Shown here: positions 45,914 through 56,101 of the stretch, piece after piece
Position numbering within the stretch: the first letter of the stretch is position 1
How the letters are laid out: every line of letters starts with the position of its first letter
NCBI RefSeq assembly: GCF_001908275.1
Contig: NZ_CP018620.1
Location: forward strand, 4,650,001-4,714,000
From: Paenibacillus xylanexedens
GTDB taxonomy: Bacteria; Bacillota; Bacilli; Paenibacillales; Paenibacillaceae
Length of the DNA: 64,000 nucleotides
Direction: 5' to 3'
Made by a program: the position numbers and the translations under genes
The notes under the pieces: generated by a model
Database searches by the model: none
Told to the model about the DNA's origin: nothing
Seen by the model: only the letters and a program-made list of their open reading frames with translations

Positions 45914-46621
45914 TTACAGTGTGATTGCTGTGTCCAGGGCAACTACCATCATGTCGTTGAACGTTTTTTGACGTTCTTCGGCAGATGTTTCTTCGCCTGT
46001 CAGCAAGTGGTCACTTACCGTCAGGATGGTCAGTGCGTTAACACCAAACTTGGCAGCAATAGTGTACAATGCTGTTGTTTCCATCTCTACGCCGAGTACG
46101 CCGTGTTTCATCAACTTCTCGGTTACGGAACGGTCATCACGGTAGAAAGAATCGGAGCTGAATACGTTACCTACGTGAATTTTCATACCTTTAGCTGTTG
46201 CACGGTCATATGCTTCTTTCAGCAGGGAGAACGTAGCGATTGGTGAGAAGTCATATCCACCAAATACGTGTTTGTTCATGCTGGAATCTGTACATGCTGC
46301 TTGTGCAAGAATGACGTCACGTACACGTACATGCTCCTGCATACCGCCACAAGTACCCACACGAATCAGGTTTTTCACGCCATATTCGCTGATCAATTCG
46401 TTAGCATAGATTGCAAAGGACGGTATACCCATCCCTGAACCTTGCACCGAAATCCGGTGTCCTTGATATGTACCTGTGTAACCGAGCATTCCACGAACTT
46501 CGTTGTAACATACAACATCTTCAAGGTACGTATCTGCGATATATTTCGCGCGCAAAGGGTCACCTGGCAAAAGGATCGTTTCTGCGATATCTCCGGGTTT
46601 TGCTCCAATATGTGTACTCAT
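45914..46621 (-). CDS. deoD: purine-nucleoside phosphorylase
   Basis: A 235-residue hexameric-type (DeoD) phosphorylase for purine (deoxy)nucleosides: [40 protein letters not shown], the [13 protein letters not shown] segment [15 protein letters not shown], and the catalytic Asp in [18 protein letters not shown] precedes the ATG. It works with deoB, deoC and pdp to feed deoxyribose 1-phosphate into central metabolism. It is followed by a very long repeat-filled spacer before pdp. Confidence 0.95.
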   Translation of the reverse strand: MSTHIGAKPGDIAETILLPGDPLRAKYIADTYLEDVVCYNEVRGMLGYTGTYQGHRISVQGSGMGIPSFAIYANELISEYGVKNLIRVGTCGGMQEHVRVRDVILAQAACTDSSMNKHVFGGYDFSPIATFSLLKEAYDRATAKGMKIHVGNVFSSDSFYRDDRSVTEKLMKHGVLGVEMETTALYTIAAKFGVNALTILTVSDHLLTGEETSAEERQKTFNDMMVVALDTAITL

Positions 46622-46669
46622 GAATGAATCTCCTCCAGTTATACAATTAGTCTATTATGATGGCAGGAC

Positions 46670-46691
46670 CGGAGCAGCTTAAGCTACTCCG
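46670..46691. other. intercistronic hairpin between deoB and deoD
   Basis: CGGAGCAGCTTAAGCTACTCCG is a palindrome with one mismatch and no T run on either side. It could stabilise or process the deo mRNA; it is not a convincing terminator. Confidence 0.4.
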
Positions 46692-46718
46692 ACCTCCCCT
46701 ATCCAGTTTTTGAAAAAC

Positions 46719-47897
46719 TTATTTCAAATCCTTCAGGAAGCTGGTGCCGTATTCCGGCATTTTCACTCCAAAGTTCTCTGCTACGGTTGCGCCAAGGTCA
46801 GCAAATGTGCTGCGCAGATCAAGCTTTTTGCCCTCGCTGAAGCGCGGAGAATAGGCAAGCAGTGGTACATATTCACGTGTATGGTCTGTACCGCGGTATG
46901 TTGGATCGTTACCATGGTCAGCTGTGATCAGCAGCAGATCATCATTGGTCATTTTGGCAAAAATCTCTGGCAGCCGTGCATCATAGTCCTCAAGCGCCTG
47001 AGCATAACCTTGCGGATCACGACGGTGACCGTACAGGGCATCAAAATCAACCAGGTTCAGGAAGCTGAGTCCAGTGAACTCTTCATCCATTGTTTCAGAC
47101 AACTTGTCCATGCCATCCATGTTAGAGACGGTACGAACAGCCTTTGTTACACCTTCGCCATCATAGATATCTGCGATTTTACCCAAAGCAATCACATCAA
47201 ATCCGCCATCTTGCAGTTCATTCATAACAGTACGACCAAAAGGTTTGAGCGCATAGTCATGACGATTCGCAGTACGTTTCCAGTTACCCGCTTCACCTAC
47301 AAATGGACGTGCAATAATGCGGCCGAGCATATATGGATCTTCAAGTGTAATTTCACGACAGAACTCACAGATCTCATACAGTTCTTTCAGTGGAACAACG
47401 TCCTCATGTGCTGCAATTTGCAGAACCGAATCGGCGGATGTATAAACGATGAGCGCGCCAGTTTCAACATGCTCTGCACCCAGCTCATCCAGAATTTCCG
47501 TGCCGCTGGCCGGTTTGTTACCAATTACTTTGCGGCCCGTTTTCTCTTCAATGCGCTGAATCAACTCATCGGGAAAACCATTCTCGAACACACGGAAAGG
47601 TGTATCAATGTAAAGACCCATCAGCTCCCAGTGACCTGTCATTGTGTCTTTGCCTCTGGATGCTTCCTGCATCTTGGTGTAATACGCTTTAGGTGCATCC
47701 GCTACAGGGACACCCTCAATTTCTTTGATGTTGGACAGTCCGAGACTGGCCATGTGAGGCATTTTCAGACCTCCGCGTTCACGTGCAATGTGACCAAAGG
47801 TATCTACATCAAAATCATCAAATTCTGCTGCATCCGGCGCTTCGCCGATCCCTACAGAATCCATAACGATCAGATGTACTCTTTTGAATGTTGACAT
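46719..47897 (-). CDS. deoB: phosphopentomutase
   Basis: A 392-residue alkaline-phosphatase-superfamily mutase that converts (deoxy)ribose 1-phosphate to the 5-phosphate. Metal ligands appear in [14 protein letters not shown], the catalytic Thr in [13 protein letters not shown], and the C-terminal metal site in [26 protein letters not shown] precedes the ATG. It lies between nupC (30 bases upstream) and deoD in the deo operon. Full length for the family. Confidence 0.96.
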   Translation of the reverse strand: MSTFKRVHLIVMDSVGIGEAPDAAEFDDFDVDTFGHIARERGGLKMPHMASLGLSNIKEIEGVPVADAPKAYYTKMQEASRGKDTMTGHWELMGLYIDTPFRVFENGFPDELIQRIEEKTGRKVIGNKPASGTEILDELGAEHVETGALIVYTSADSVLQIAAHEDVVPLKELYEICEFCREITLEDPYMLGRIIARPFVGEAGNWKRTANRHDYALKPFGRTVMNELQDGGFDVIALGKIADIYDGEGVTKAVRTVSNMDGMDKLSETMDEEFTGLSFLNLVDFDALYGHRRDPQGYAQALEDYDARLPEIFAKMTNDDLLLITADHGNDPTYRGTDHTREYVPLLAYSPRFSEGKKLDLRSTFADLGATVAENFGVKMPEYGTSFLKDLK

Positions 47898-47926
47898 AAC
47901 CTAAGCACTCCTTCCAATAATCCGGT

Positions 47927-49114
47927 TTACAAGAACAGTCCAGTAATGATCGCTGACAGCACGCTGACAAGCGAAGCACCGTAAAGCAGTTTCAGACCGA
48001 AGCGGGCGACCACATTACCTTGCTTCTCATGGAGTCCCTTCACCGCACCAGCAATGATACCGATGGAGGAGAAGTTGGCGAACGACACGAGGAAGACAGA
48101 TACGATACCCGTTGTTCTGGCAGACATTGCTGTCTCCTTCAAATTAAGCATAGCTACGAATTCGTTGGATACCATTTTGGTTGCCATAATACTTCCTGCC
48201 TGAATCGCTTCTTTCCATGGAACACCCATGATGAAGGCAAATGGTGCAAACACATAACCAAGTAGCTCCTGGAACGAAATGCCAAGCACCGCGCTGAAAA
48301 TTCCGTTAACAAGTGCGATCAAGGCAACAAAACCGATTAACATCGCAGCTACGATGATAGCAACTTTGAATCCATCCAGGATGTATTCGCCGAGCATTTC
48401 GAAGAAGGACTGTTTCTCCTCTTCCTGTACTTCCAATATATCTTCTTCCTCTGTAACCTCATAAGGATTCACAATAGAAGCAATGATAAAACCGCCAAAC
48501 AGGTTCAGTACAAGAGCTGTAACCACATATTTCGGCTCGATCATGGTCATATAAGCACCAACAATCGACATCGATACCGTGGACATCGCCGAAGCACACA
48601 AGGTGTACAGCCGATGTTTTGGCAACAACCCAATTTGTTTTTTCACAGAAATGAACACTTCAGATTGCCCCAATACAGCCGAAGCAACCGCGTTATATGA
48701 TTCCAGTCTGCCCATTCCGTTGATTTTGCTTAATACCAGACCAATATATTTTATAACAAAAGGCAAGATTCGGATATACTGCAATATCCCAATGAGTGCC
48801 GAGATGACAACAATCGGCATCAATACGCTGAGGAAGAACGGCGCCCCCCCGCTCTCTGCACCTACGGTAGTTAAACCCCCAAATACAAATGCGATACCTT
48901 CATTCGCATAGTCGAGTAAACTTTTAAATACGGTCGCGAAACCGCCAATTAAAAAAGTACCCACTCCTGTATTCAACAGAGCATAAGCTAGTATAACTTG
49001 CAAAACAATCATGATAGCCAGCGGCCGGTAACGAATCTGCTTTTTGCCGTTGCTTGCGAGATAAGCCAGTCCAAAAACAACGAGTAAGCCGATAATGGCA
49101 ATTAGAAATTTCAT
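47927..49114 (-). CDS. nupC: concentrative nucleoside transporter
   Basis: A 395-residue CNT-family H+/Na+ nucleoside symporter with about ten spans. Substrate-site segments are visible: [50 protein letters not shown] and [27 protein letters not shown] precedes the ATG. It is the import step of the deo pathway. Upstream (49115-49353) lie a palindromic cre-like site and a DeoR-like half-palindrome, so it may have its own promoter in addition to the one before deoC. Confidence 0.95.
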   Translation of the reverse strand: MKFLIAIIGLLVVFGLAYLASNGKKQIRYRPLAIMIVLQVILAYALLNTGVGTFLIGGFATVFKSLLDYANEGIAFVFGGLTTVGAESGGAPFFLSVLMPIVVISALIGILQYIRILPFVIKYIGLVLSKINGMGRLESYNAVASAVLGQSEVFISVKKQIGLLPKHRLYTLCASAMSTVSMSIVGAYMTMIEPKYVVTALVLNLFGGFIIASIVNPYEVTEEEDILEVQEEEKQSFFEMLGEYILDGFKVAIIVAAMLIGFVALIALVNGIFSAVLGISFQELLGYVFAPFAFIMGVPWKEAIQAGSIMATKMVSNEFVAMLNLKETAMSARTTGIVSVFLVSFANFSSIGIIAGAVKGLHEKQGNVVARFGLKLLYGASLVSVLSAIITGLFL

Positions 49115-49205
49115 TTGATCTCTCCTTTGAAGGTAGTTAAGCCGGATGTGAAATCAGCTCAAAGGTTTTTCATGCGTGTAATGAAATAAACCTTTCAGAA
49201 AACGA

Positions 49206-49219
49206 GTAAAGCGCTTACA
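49206..49219. promoter_or_regulatory. cre-like site upstream of nupC
   Basis: GTAAAGCGCTTACA (minus strand TGTAAGCGCTTTAC) matches TGWAANCGNTNWCA at 12 of 14 positions in either orientation and has a palindromic centre. B. subtilis dra-nupC-pdp is also under CcpA control. Confidence 0.5.
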
Positions 49220-49290
49220 ACAAATTCGTTTTATATCAATTTTCAGGCTGAAAAAATAAATCTTGTTCTCCATATTAATAATTAACATGA

Positions 49291-49304
49291 AGAACAAGTT
49301 CAAT
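49291..49304. promoter_or_regulatory. putative DeoR operator before nupC
   Basis: On the minus strand ATTGAACTTGTTCT carries the ATTGAAC half-site of the B. subtilis DeoR operator and a GAAC/GTTC inverted repeat. It lies between deoC and nupC. Confidence 0.4.
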
Positions 49305-49353
49305 CCCGTGAGGCAAAGCCTAGATGTTATCTAACGAGTCAGATTCCAACGAA

Positions 49354-50028
49354 TTAATATGAAGATGTAGACTGACCACCCTGCATGATCTTCACGCCAG
49401 AACTTGCACCGATACGAGTTGCACCCGCTTCGATCATTTTTTGCATATCTTCCAGGCTACGTACGCCACCGGAAGCTTTAACGCCAACATCAGGACCTAC
49501 AGTACGACGCATCAAAGCGATATCTTCTGGCGTTGCTCCACCTGTGGAGAAACCTGTAGAAGTTTTTACAAAATCAGCTCCAGCTCGCACAGCTGCCTGA
49601 CAAGCACGTACTTTCTCTTCATCCGTCAACAGACAAGCTTCAATAATAACTTTCACCAAAGCTTTACCCGCAGCCGCTTCAACGACAACACGAATATCTT
49701 GTTCAACGTAATCATCTTTGCCATCTTTCAAAGCACTGATGTTGATGACCGTATCGACTTCAGTTGCACCTTTAGCAATCGCATCTTTCGTTTCGAAAGC
49801 TTTTGTCTCCGATGTAGATGCTCCCAGAGGGAAACCAATAACGGTGCAGATATCTACGCCAGTACCCTGCAACTGCTCAGCAGCATAAGCAACCCAGCCT
49901 GGATTAACACATACGGAAGCAAACTGGTATTGCTTCGCTTCTTCGGTTAACTTGGCCATTTCACTTTGCGTTGCGTCCGCACGAAGCAACGTATGGTCGA
50001 TCATTTTCGCTAATTGTGGTGTAGTCAA
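49354..50028 (-). CDS. deoC: deoxyribose-phosphate aldolase
   Basis: A 224-residue class I aldolase that cleaves 2-deoxyribose 5-phosphate to glyceraldehyde 3-phosphate and acetaldehyde. The substrate-binding and Schiff-base lysines are in [16 protein letters not shown] and [22 protein letters not shown] is the usual early motif. It starts at TTG (50028) after GGGAGAG. It is the first structural gene after deoR, separated from it by 189 bases that hold a DeoR-like operator. The acetaldehyde produced needs an oxidoreductase encoded elsewhere. Confidence 0.95.
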   Translation of the reverse strand: MTTPQLAKMIDHTLLRADATQSEMAKLTEEAKQYQFASVCVNPGWVAYAAEQLQGTGVDICTVIGFPLGASTSETKAFETKDAIAKGATEVDTVINISALKDGKDDYVEQDIRVVVEAAAGKALVKVIIEACLLTDEEKVRACQAAVRAGADFVKTSTGFSTGGATPEDIALMRRTVGPDVGVKASGGVRSLEDMQKMIEAGATRIGASSGVKIMQGGQSTSSY

Positions 50029-50102
50029 TTGAATCTCTCCCTTATCTGAACTAGTTAATTTCTATACCCTTACACTAACATGAACATATGTAAAAATCAA
50101 CT

Positions 50103-50116
50103 TGAACTTTTGTTCA
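50103..50116. promoter_or_regulatory. putative DeoR operator before deoC
   Basis: TGAACTTTTGTTCA is a 5-bp inverted repeat around TTTT, close in form to the B. subtilis DeoR site, about 75 bases before the deoC start codon. Confidence 0.5.
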
Positions 50117-50217
50117 CAGTTACACTTACATTTCTTCTTCGTTATATTTTCTTCCTAAAAAAGCAAAACATCCGCCCTTTTTGCGTGGCAGATGTTGTCA
50201 TCCATATCCATTTGAAA

Positions 50218-51162
50218 TTAAAATCGAAGTAATGCCTGCGCTGTATACTGATCCGTGACCAGAATATTTGCGTAATGACCTTTGAGGGCGGCGTGAATGG
50301 CTTCAATTTTGCGTTGTCCTCCGGCGACAAGGATTGATTTTTCCTTATTTCTCAACTCGGCTAGATCAATTCCAACGGTTCTGCTGTTAATCTCTTCACT
50401 GATCAACTGACCTTCCGCGTCGAAAAAGCGTGAACAAATGTCACCTGCACCGGAGTTCATCAGCAATTGTTGCTCTTCTTCATTGAAGTAACCGAGCCTG
50501 AACAATAATGCATCTTCCTTCACAGTACCCACGGTAAACAAAGCAATGTTGGCCTGTCTGCCAAGTTCCACGATTCTGCCGATATGTCGATCCGCTTCAA
50601 CCATGTTTTTTACTTCAATGTTGTCGAAAATAACAGGCAGCGGCAGATACCTTGGTACCGTATGGAATGCCTCAGCGAACAAATGAACAATCTCAGCGGC
50701 ATACGTATTGACATGGGAGTGGCTTACGCCCCCTTTCAATTGCACGACTTCGACACCTTTAACCTGCTTAGGACGAAGCTGGCGTGCTACAGCATGCATG
50801 GTTGTTCCCCAAGTCACCCCGATAATATCTGCATCCTGAACCGTCTCTTGAAGGTAGTCTGCTGCTCTTTTGCTGATATGCTTCTGTATTTCCTCATCAC
50901 TCTTCAACGGGGTAAAACACACAAGTGCCGTATCCAGATCATATTTTGACTTAAGTTCTCCGGCAATGATGTCGATATCCTCCAGCGGGTCCATAATTTC
51001 AATCCGGACATATCCACGATCTTTGGCGTACTGAAGTAACCTTGATACGGTTGGACGCGACACGCCCAACCTTGCGGCAATATCCTGCTGGCTATAATCG
51101 GACTGATAATACAATTTCGCTGCTTCAATGCTTAATCGTTGCTTCTCCAGGTCCATTCCCAT
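50218..51162 (-). CDS. deoR: deoxyribonucleoside regulator, SorC family
   Basis: A 314-residue SorC-family repressor with an N-terminal HTH at about 19-45 (YSQQDIAARLGVSRPTVSRL) and a C-terminal sugar-phosphate-binding domain (IGVTWGTTMHAVARQL, VVQLKGGVSHSHVNTYAAEI, GVDLAELRN-like GIDLAELRNKEKSIL and VAGGQRKIEAI). B. subtilis DeoR has the same layout and answers to deoxyribose 5-phosphate. No strong ribosome site precedes the ATG at 51162 or the in-frame ATG at 51156, so the start is uncertain. It heads the deo operon. Confidence 0.92.
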   Translation of the reverse strand: MGMDLEKQRLSIEAAKLYYQSDYSQQDIAARLGVSRPTVSRLLQYAKDRGYVRIEIMDPLEDIDIIAGELKSKYDLDTALVCFTPLKSDEEIQKHISKRAADYLQETVQDADIIGVTWGTTMHAVARQLRPKQVKGVEVVQLKGGVSHSHVNTYAAEIVHLFAEAFHTVPRYLPLPVIFDNIEVKNMVEADRHIGRIVELGRQANIALFTVGTVKEDALLFRLGYFNEEEQQLLMNSGAGDICSRFFDAEGQLISEEINSRTVGIDLAELRNKEKSILVAGGQRKIEAIHAALKGHYANILVTDQYTAQALLRF

Positions 51163-51392
51163 GTGCGCTCATCTCACTCATCCTATTGTCTTTGGAAAAT
51201 AAATGCTCGTCCTGTATATTATACATGGATTGAGTATCCGGTCACCATATAGCATCCAATTCAGTATCATGATCGATCCATTCATATCCCTTTCTGACGT
51301 ATAAAACTGGGGAAACGATGCATACTACTGCGGTCGCTTCATCATTGCCAAGATCGCTTCACCCCATTAATCGCACAGAGAGGAAGAACTAC

Positions 51393-52019
51393 ATGTCTAC
51401 CTTATTGTATATTACTGCCCATCCTCATGATCATGAAACCTCCTTCAGCATGGCTACAGGCAAAGCGTTTATTGATGCGTATCGTGAAAGTCACCCTTCT
51501 GATGAGGTCGTTCACCTCGATCTATATCGTTCGGATATTCCGCATATCGATGCGGATGTCTTCAGTGGTTGGGGCAAACTGCAATCGGGTAGTGATCTGA
51601 CTGCCGAAGAGCAGACCAAAGTAAGCCGTTTGAATGAACTGTCGGATCAATTTGCCGCAGCAGATAAATATGTTTTTGTAACCCCGATGTGGAACTTCTC
51701 GTTCCCTCCTATTCTGAAGGCTTATGTGGACTCGATCTGCGTAGCTGGCAAAACATTTCGTTATACCGAACAAGGTCCTGTTGGACTGTTGTCTGACAAA
51801 AAAGCGTTGCATATTCAGGCTCGCGGTGGCATTTATTCCGAAGGCCCAGCGGCTCAAATGGAATCCGGTCATCGTTACTTAAGCATTATCATGTCATTCC
51901 TCGGTGTGCCGAAGCTTGATGGCATTTTTGTTGAGGGGCACAATCAATATAAAGATCGTGCGGATGAGATTAAGCAACAAGCTATAGAGCAAGCACGCAC
52001 TTTCGCAAAACAGTTTTAG
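51393..52019 (+). CDS. azoR: FMN-dependent NADH-azoreductase
   Basis: A 208-residue flavodoxin-like quinone/azo reductase. FMN-binding segments are visible: early [17 protein letters not shown] loop ([20 protein letters not shown]), [20 protein letters not shown] and [15 protein letters not shown]. It probably reduces quinones by two electrons using NADH. The ATG at 51393 follows AGAGAGG; the longer frame from 51318 has no site. It is divergent from deoR and followed immediately by a repeat element of family B. Confidence 0.88.
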   Translation: MSTLLYITAHPHDHETSFSMATGKAFIDAYRESHPSDEVVHLDLYRSDIPHIDADVFSGWGKLQSGSDLTAEEQTKVSRLNELSDQFAAADKYVFVTPMWNFSFPPILKAYVDSICVAGKTFRYTEQGPVGLLSDKKALHIQARGGIYSEGPAAQMESGHRYLSIIMSFLGVPKLDGIFVEGHNQYKDRADEIKQQAIEQARTFAKQF

Positions 52020-52026
52020 AAAGGTA

Positions 52027-52231
52027 GTTCAAAAAGTCCGCTTTTGATTACGAATTATGCCTAGTGGCATCATCAGCATCGAATATGGAATTCACCCGAA
52101 ATAAGCGGGAGGCTTACGAAGTATGTTTCCTTTGGAAACATTGTAGTTGCTCACGTAGTTTCCCTACGCTTCGCTACTCCATTTCTAGCTTCATCCCATC
52201 TTCTCGGTACTGAAAACCGACCTTTTTGAAC
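52027..52231. repeat. MITE-like interspersed repeat, family B
   Basis: A 205-base element with terminal inverted repeats: GTTCAAAAAG at 52027-52036 and its exact complement at 52222-52231, extending imperfectly inward (TCCGCTTTT against GTCGGTTTT). Inside are small palindromes such as GTTTCC-TTT-GGAAAC. It starts 8 bases after the azoR stop codon and encodes nothing. It is unrelated in sequence to family A. Confidence 0.65.
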
Positions 52232-52268
52232 ACTCACTTAAAGTGTAGTAAACAATTAAAGCAAAAAT

Positions 52269-52317
52269 AAAACCCGCGTGCGACCTAGGGGATAATCCCA
52301 GGAAACACGCGGGTTTT
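52269..52317. terminator. bidirectional terminator downstream of the 52340 gene
   Basis: AAAACCCGCGTG / CACGCGGGTTTT form a perfect 12-bp outer stem with an inner hairpin (CCTAGGGGATAATCCCAGG). The minus strand continues TTTTATTTTTGC. Confidence 0.85.
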
Positions 52318-52339
52318 CAATGTATAATTAACCTAGAGC

Positions 52340-52690
52340 TTATTGATGTCCAGCACTGGCACGGCTCATGGTTTCAAGTTTACGTGTGATCGCATGACGG
52401 TCTACTTTCAATCCCCAGATCATTTCAATAATCTGCTCTTTCTCCTCAGGACTGTCGGCATGCTTCAATTGCATTAACAGATCATGCATTTGTTCATTAA
52501 TGCCTTCAAATTGAATCCATAAATCCTGTCTTACCTCTTTGGAATCCAGATGATGATTCGCATCGACTTCTTCCTTCAATGCTTGCAGAATAGCATCTTT
52601 CCATTCGTCATCACCTAGCTGTTTCGCAATGTTCAGGAGATCCAGATAATCGTCAACAAGAAGTGAGTTCAATTCAGCATGTGTTTTCAT
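52340..52690 (-). CDS. small helical hypothetical protein
   Basis: A 116-residue acidic, all-helical protein (HAELNSLLVDDYLDLLNIAK, EGINEQMHDLLMQLKHADSP, EQIIEMIWGLKVDRHAITRK). No family recognised, no signal peptide or membrane span. AGGGGAT precedes the ATG. A single-gene unit with its own strong terminator, between azoR and an MFS exporter. The function is unknown. Confidence 0.75.
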   Translation of the reverse strand: MKTHAELNSLLVDDYLDLLNIAKQLGDDEWKDAILQALKEEVDANHHLDSKEVRQDLWIQFEGINEQMHDLLMQLKHADSPEEKEQIIEMIWGLKVDRHAITRKLETMSRASAGHQ

Positions 52691-52775
52691 CGTTTATTGC
52701 ATCCCCTTTTCGTCTATTTACCAAGTATTATACTCGGTATTTCAGGATATGCAATAGCTGTCGGAAAAAGTTGAT

Positions 52776-53963
52776 TTATGTAGCCTGTCCCTTCAACCTG
52801 TGAACAAGCAAATTACATAAGACAAAACCGATCAAAACATACACACCGATCATCCCCACAATGCCTGTCCATCCAAGATGACTGTAAAGCAGTCCACCTC
52901 CTGTTCCACTTACGCTTGAACCAAGATAGTAGAAAAATAAATACAACGCATTGGCCTGGGATTTGTGCTGATTAGCCACGAGTCCAACCCAGCTGCTTGC
53001 GATGGAATGACCGCCAAAGAAACCAAAGGCAAACAGGGCGAGTCCGATAATTTTGACCCAAAGCGCTGGATGAACGGTACAGAATGCACCAGCCAGAATA
53101 ATTCCCAGCGCGATTCCAAGCACATGTGACCTGCCGTACCGATCTGCCAGCCTGCCCATCCAGGTGCTGCTAACCGTGCCCATCAGATATACCACAAAAA
53201 GACTTCCAACGATAGACTGACTCAGATGATAAGGTTCACCCGTTAATTCAAAACCGATATAGTTGAAAAGGGTCACGAATCCCCCCATCAGGAGAAAACC
53301 GAGTCCATACAGGCATAACAGCCTTGGATTGCGACATTGTGACCACAAAAGAGGTATTGGATTTTTGAATCCAGGGGCAGCTTTGACAAAATGACGGGAT
53401 GGCGGGATGACAAGCCAAAAAATAACGGCTGCACTCAGTCCAAGAATACCAATGAAACCCACAGCAGCGCGCCAACTGAACCAATCTGTCACCACACCGC
53501 TGATAAAACGGCCGACCATACCTCCTATCGAATTGCCGCTGATATATAGGCCCATAGCATAACCAAGACTTCTAGGTTCAATTTCTTCTGACAGATATGT
53601 CATGGCTATCGCTGGCAACCCCGCGAGTGCCACACCCTGGAGAATACGAAGCAGAAGAAGCTCCGTATATCCCGGGCTGAATGCGCTGAGCAAAGCAATA
53701 ACAGAAGATATCACCAGTGCAGCTGTCATTATAAAGCGTCGGCCCACAGAATCAGACAAGGACCCGATGAACAGCATCGTCAGTGCCATGGCGATCGTTG
53801 TAACGGATAACGTAAGACTGGCGTGTGCCGGCGTAATGGAGAATGCGTTGCTAATCTCAGGCATCAGGGGCTGGAGGCTGTAGAGCAAAGCAAAAGTGAC
53901 AAAACCTCCGGCGAACAGTGCAAGGCTAATGTTACGAAACGTCTTAGTTCCCTGCTGAATCAT
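52776..53963 (-). CDS. major facilitator superfamily exporter
   Basis: A 395-residue 12-span transporter of the DHA1/YnfM-like group. The loop 2-3 signature is GSLSDSVGRRFIMTAALVIS, motif B/C-like RILQGVALAGLPAIAMTYLS follows, and the second half repeats it in WMGRLADRYGRSHVLG. N-terminal LLYSLQPLMPEISNAFSITP is characteristic of the group. Such proteins usually export small drugs, sugars or amino acids. It has no adjacent regulator and the substrate is unknown. Confidence 0.9.
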   Translation of the reverse strand: MIQQGTKTFRNISLALFAGGFVTFALLYSLQPLMPEISNAFSITPAHASLTLSVTTIAMALTMLFIGSLSDSVGRRFIMTAALVISSVIALLSAFSPGYTELLLLRILQGVALAGLPAIAMTYLSEEIEPRSLGYAMGLYISGNSIGGMVGRFISGVVTDWFSWRAAVGFIGILGLSAAVIFWLVIPPSRHFVKAAPGFKNPIPLLWSQCRNPRLLCLYGLGFLLMGGFVTLFNYIGFELTGEPYHLSQSIVGSLFVVYLMGTVSSTWMGRLADRYGRSHVLGIALGIILAGAFCTVHPALWVKIIGLALFAFGFFGGHSIASSWVGLVANQHKSQANALYLFFYYLGSSVSGTGGGLLYSHLGWTGIVGMIGVYVLIGFVLCNLLVHRLKGQAT

Positions 53964-54045
53964 GGATGTTCCAACTTTCCCAGTAAGAAAGCTTCTTGGA
54001 TCGACTGTGGTCTGATCGCCGGTCAGCGAAGCCTTCCATCTATCG

Positions 54046-55263
54046 TTATTTAGTGAACAATTTCCGCTCCATATGGGTTAAAAACTCATAACCATCTGGC
54101 GTTACAACAATTGTATCTTCGATTTGGAATCCACCAGCACCTAGCTCGTAATATGGTACCTCAACACATAACACCATACCGGGCTCCAGTATCCGCTGGT
54201 CCCCAGGGGAGAGGGTTATATCGTCGTACAGTTCCAACCCGATGGCATGTCCGACATGCTGACGTCGGTAATGTGGAATCCCTTCACGCTGTACGCGAGA
54301 TACTGCCGCATGGAATACTTCCGACGCCTTGACGCCAGGGCGCACCGTTTCAAGTGCCGTCTCCCATCCACTTTTGACCGCAGCAAAATGTTTTTTCATC
54401 CAAGCGGTAGGCTCCCCTGCAACAACCGTACGGCCCGTATCTCCCCAGTATCCTTCCAGTTGCAGGCAAAGATCGAAACGGACCTGATCTCCAACCTCAA
54501 TCATATGAAAATAATTTTCGATGAGTGGTAGCGCACTACGTGGCCCTGCCCCTACCGCTGTCATTGCCGGAGTTCCACCCGCTCTCATCACAGCCAGACG
54601 ATAATGATCGGCAAGTTGCTTCTCATGAACACCTGCTGCAATCAGGTCAATTAGTTCCTGCTCAATCCGTTCATTTAATTGGGCAGCCTGACGAAGTTGC
54701 TCGATTTCGAAAGGTGTCTTGACCAGACGGATTTCTCGGAACAACTTATATGCGGGAATTACCGGTCTGTCAGGAACCTCCTCCTTGATTCTAGCCAGAA
54801 TATCGGGAGCGATCCGCATCTCATCGATGCCAATCGGCTGATCTTCGATCTCAAGCTGTTTTAATGCAGCCTTGAGTGCTTCAACAGGACCTGGATGAAT
54901 AACCGTCGTTTGCAGGAGAGAATAAAAGAGATCAATGTCGTCAGTGGAGGGTTTGCCTTCAATTGAACCTTCCACGAAGAAATCACTGTAAGCAAATATA
55001 TCTACCCCCGTAATACCGAACTGAGCTACAACGCCTAACCGATTCGTTGGAATGACGATACAAGGCTTTGCAGATCTGTCGGCAGGTAAAACAGCATAAA
55101 TCTGCATGGTCCAGTTGCTTGCGCGTAGCTGGGACCCGATGACATAGTGAATATTCTCCGGAGTTGTTGCGATCAGGGCGCTTAGCCCTTGAGTTTTCAT
55201 CACTTCTTCCGCCCGGTCCCGGTTCAGACCTGAGCTATGGGATAGATGCAGTGAATTATTCAT
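54046..55263 (-). CDS. M24-family metallopeptidase (Xaa-Pro peptidase/creatinase fold)
   Basis: A protein of about 405 residues with the pita-bread fold. An N-terminal creatinase-like domain (about 1-150) is followed by the M24 domain with all five metal ligands: Asp in VRFDLCLQLEGYWGD and GDTGRT, His in VGHAIGLELYDD, Glu in CVEVPYYELG and Glu in FQIEDTIVV. Creatinases lack these ligands, so this is a metal-dependent hydrolase. The ATG at 55263 follows AAGGAGG and overlaps the permease stop. It is the last gene of the hyu/ABC operon, so it probably hydrolyses the linear product or an imported dipeptide-like compound; that is inference. Confidence 0.88.
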   Translation of the reverse strand: MNNSLHLSHSSGLNRDRAEEVMKTQGLSALIATTPENIHYVIGSQLRASNWTMQIYAVLPADRSAKPCIVIPTNRLGVVAQFGITGVDIFAYSDFFVEGSIEGKPSTDDIDLFYSLLQTTVIHPGPVEALKAALKQLEIEDQPIGIDEMRIAPDILARIKEEVPDRPVIPAYKLFREIRLVKTPFEIEQLRQAAQLNERIEQELIDLIAAGVHEKQLADHYRLAVMRAGGTPAMTAVGAGPRSALPLIENYFHMIEVGDQVRFDLCLQLEGYWGDTGRTVVAGEPTAWMKKHFAAVKSGWETALETVRPGVKASEVFHAAVSRVQREGIPHYRRQHVGHAIGLELYDDITLSPGDQRILEPGMVLCVEVPYYELGAGGFQIEDTIVVTPDGYEFLTHMERKLFTK

Positions 55264-56101
55264 TTTGATCCAGACCTCCTTTTGTTTTCCTGCGACCAAA
55301 CAAACTTTCAAGTCCTGGTACAGAGCGCAGTACTAGTTTAATCGTCATAAACAGAGCCAGCGCAAACGCGATCAATACAACAGACACCACGGCTATCGTT
55401 GGGTCCTGCCATTTCTCCATATACAGGAATAGTTGTATTGGCAACGTGTAGCTGTCCTGACGGAGCAACAGCAGTGCAGCCTCGACCTGATCGAAAGTGA
55501 AGACAAAAGCGATTGACCCTGACAGAAGCAGGGATAGTCGGAGCTGTGGCAACGTAATTGTGAAAAAAATGCGCATCGGCCCTGCGCCAAGGTCCGCGGC
55601 AGCTTCCCGATGAGCCGGGTGCAGATTGGCTAACGCACTGCCCACAATAGTGAGCACAAATGGAAGTACAATGACCGCTTCACCCAAAATAAGTGCAAAC
55701 AGTCCGCCTGCAATATGCATTTTTGAGAATAAAATCAGGTATGCAATACCCAGCGTAATTTTTGGCATAACCATCGGAGACACAAAAAATGCCCTTAAGA
55801 TACTCGAGCCCGGGAAAGGGTATTGCACGATTGCTAGCGCAGCAAGCGTACCTGTAATCAAAGCCAGCAGAACCGCCCCTGTAGAAGCAATAAGGCTGTT
55901 CTTGAATGCATCGAGAAACTGGGTCTGCTCACTCAGATTGGCATACCACTTCAAGGTGAGACCTTCCGGGGGAAATTTGCTGGCTGAACCTGAGCCTACA
56001 GATGTCAACATAATCATCAGCAGTGGCAGCAGCAAATAAATCGCTACGGCACCCACAAAGATGTAGAGTAACAGCTTGGTGCCCCTGTTCGACTTAACCA
56101 T
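55256..56101 (-). CDS. ABC importer permease, PotC type
   Basis: A 281-residue membrane permease with six spans and the EAA-type coupling loop (HREAAADLGAGPMRIFFTIT). It matches the spermidine/putrescine-type (PotC/YdcV) group. GGAGG precedes the ATG, which overlaps the end of the PotB-type gene by 8 bases. It works with the PotB-, PotA- and PotD-like products of the same operon. Confidence 0.92.
   Translation of the reverse strand: MVKSNRGTKLLLYIFVGAVAIYLLLPLLMIMLTSVGSGSASKFPPEGLTLKWYANLSEQTQFLDAFKNSLIASTGAVLLALITGTLAALAIVQYPFPGSSILRAFFVSPMVMPKITLGIAYLILFSKMHIAGGLFALILGEAVIVLPFVLTIVGSALANLHPAHREAAADLGAGPMRIFFTITLPQLRLSLLLSGSIAFVFTFDQVEAALLLLRQDSYTLPIQLFLYMEKWQDPTIAVVSVVLIAFALALFMTIKLVLRSVPGLESLFGRRKTKGGLDQNE

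Larger units (their letters stand above)
52020..52339. other. 320-base gap with repeat B and a terminator
   Basis: Between azoR and the convergent hypothetical gene there is no coding signal. The gap holds the repeat at 52027-52231 and the hairpin at 52269-52317; the remainder is AT-rich spacer. Confidence 0.6.

Noticed and set aside
46710-47894. 394-codon open frame antisense to deoB
   Set aside because: A full-length shadow of deoB, with Cys/His/Ile-rich composition typical of antisense frames.
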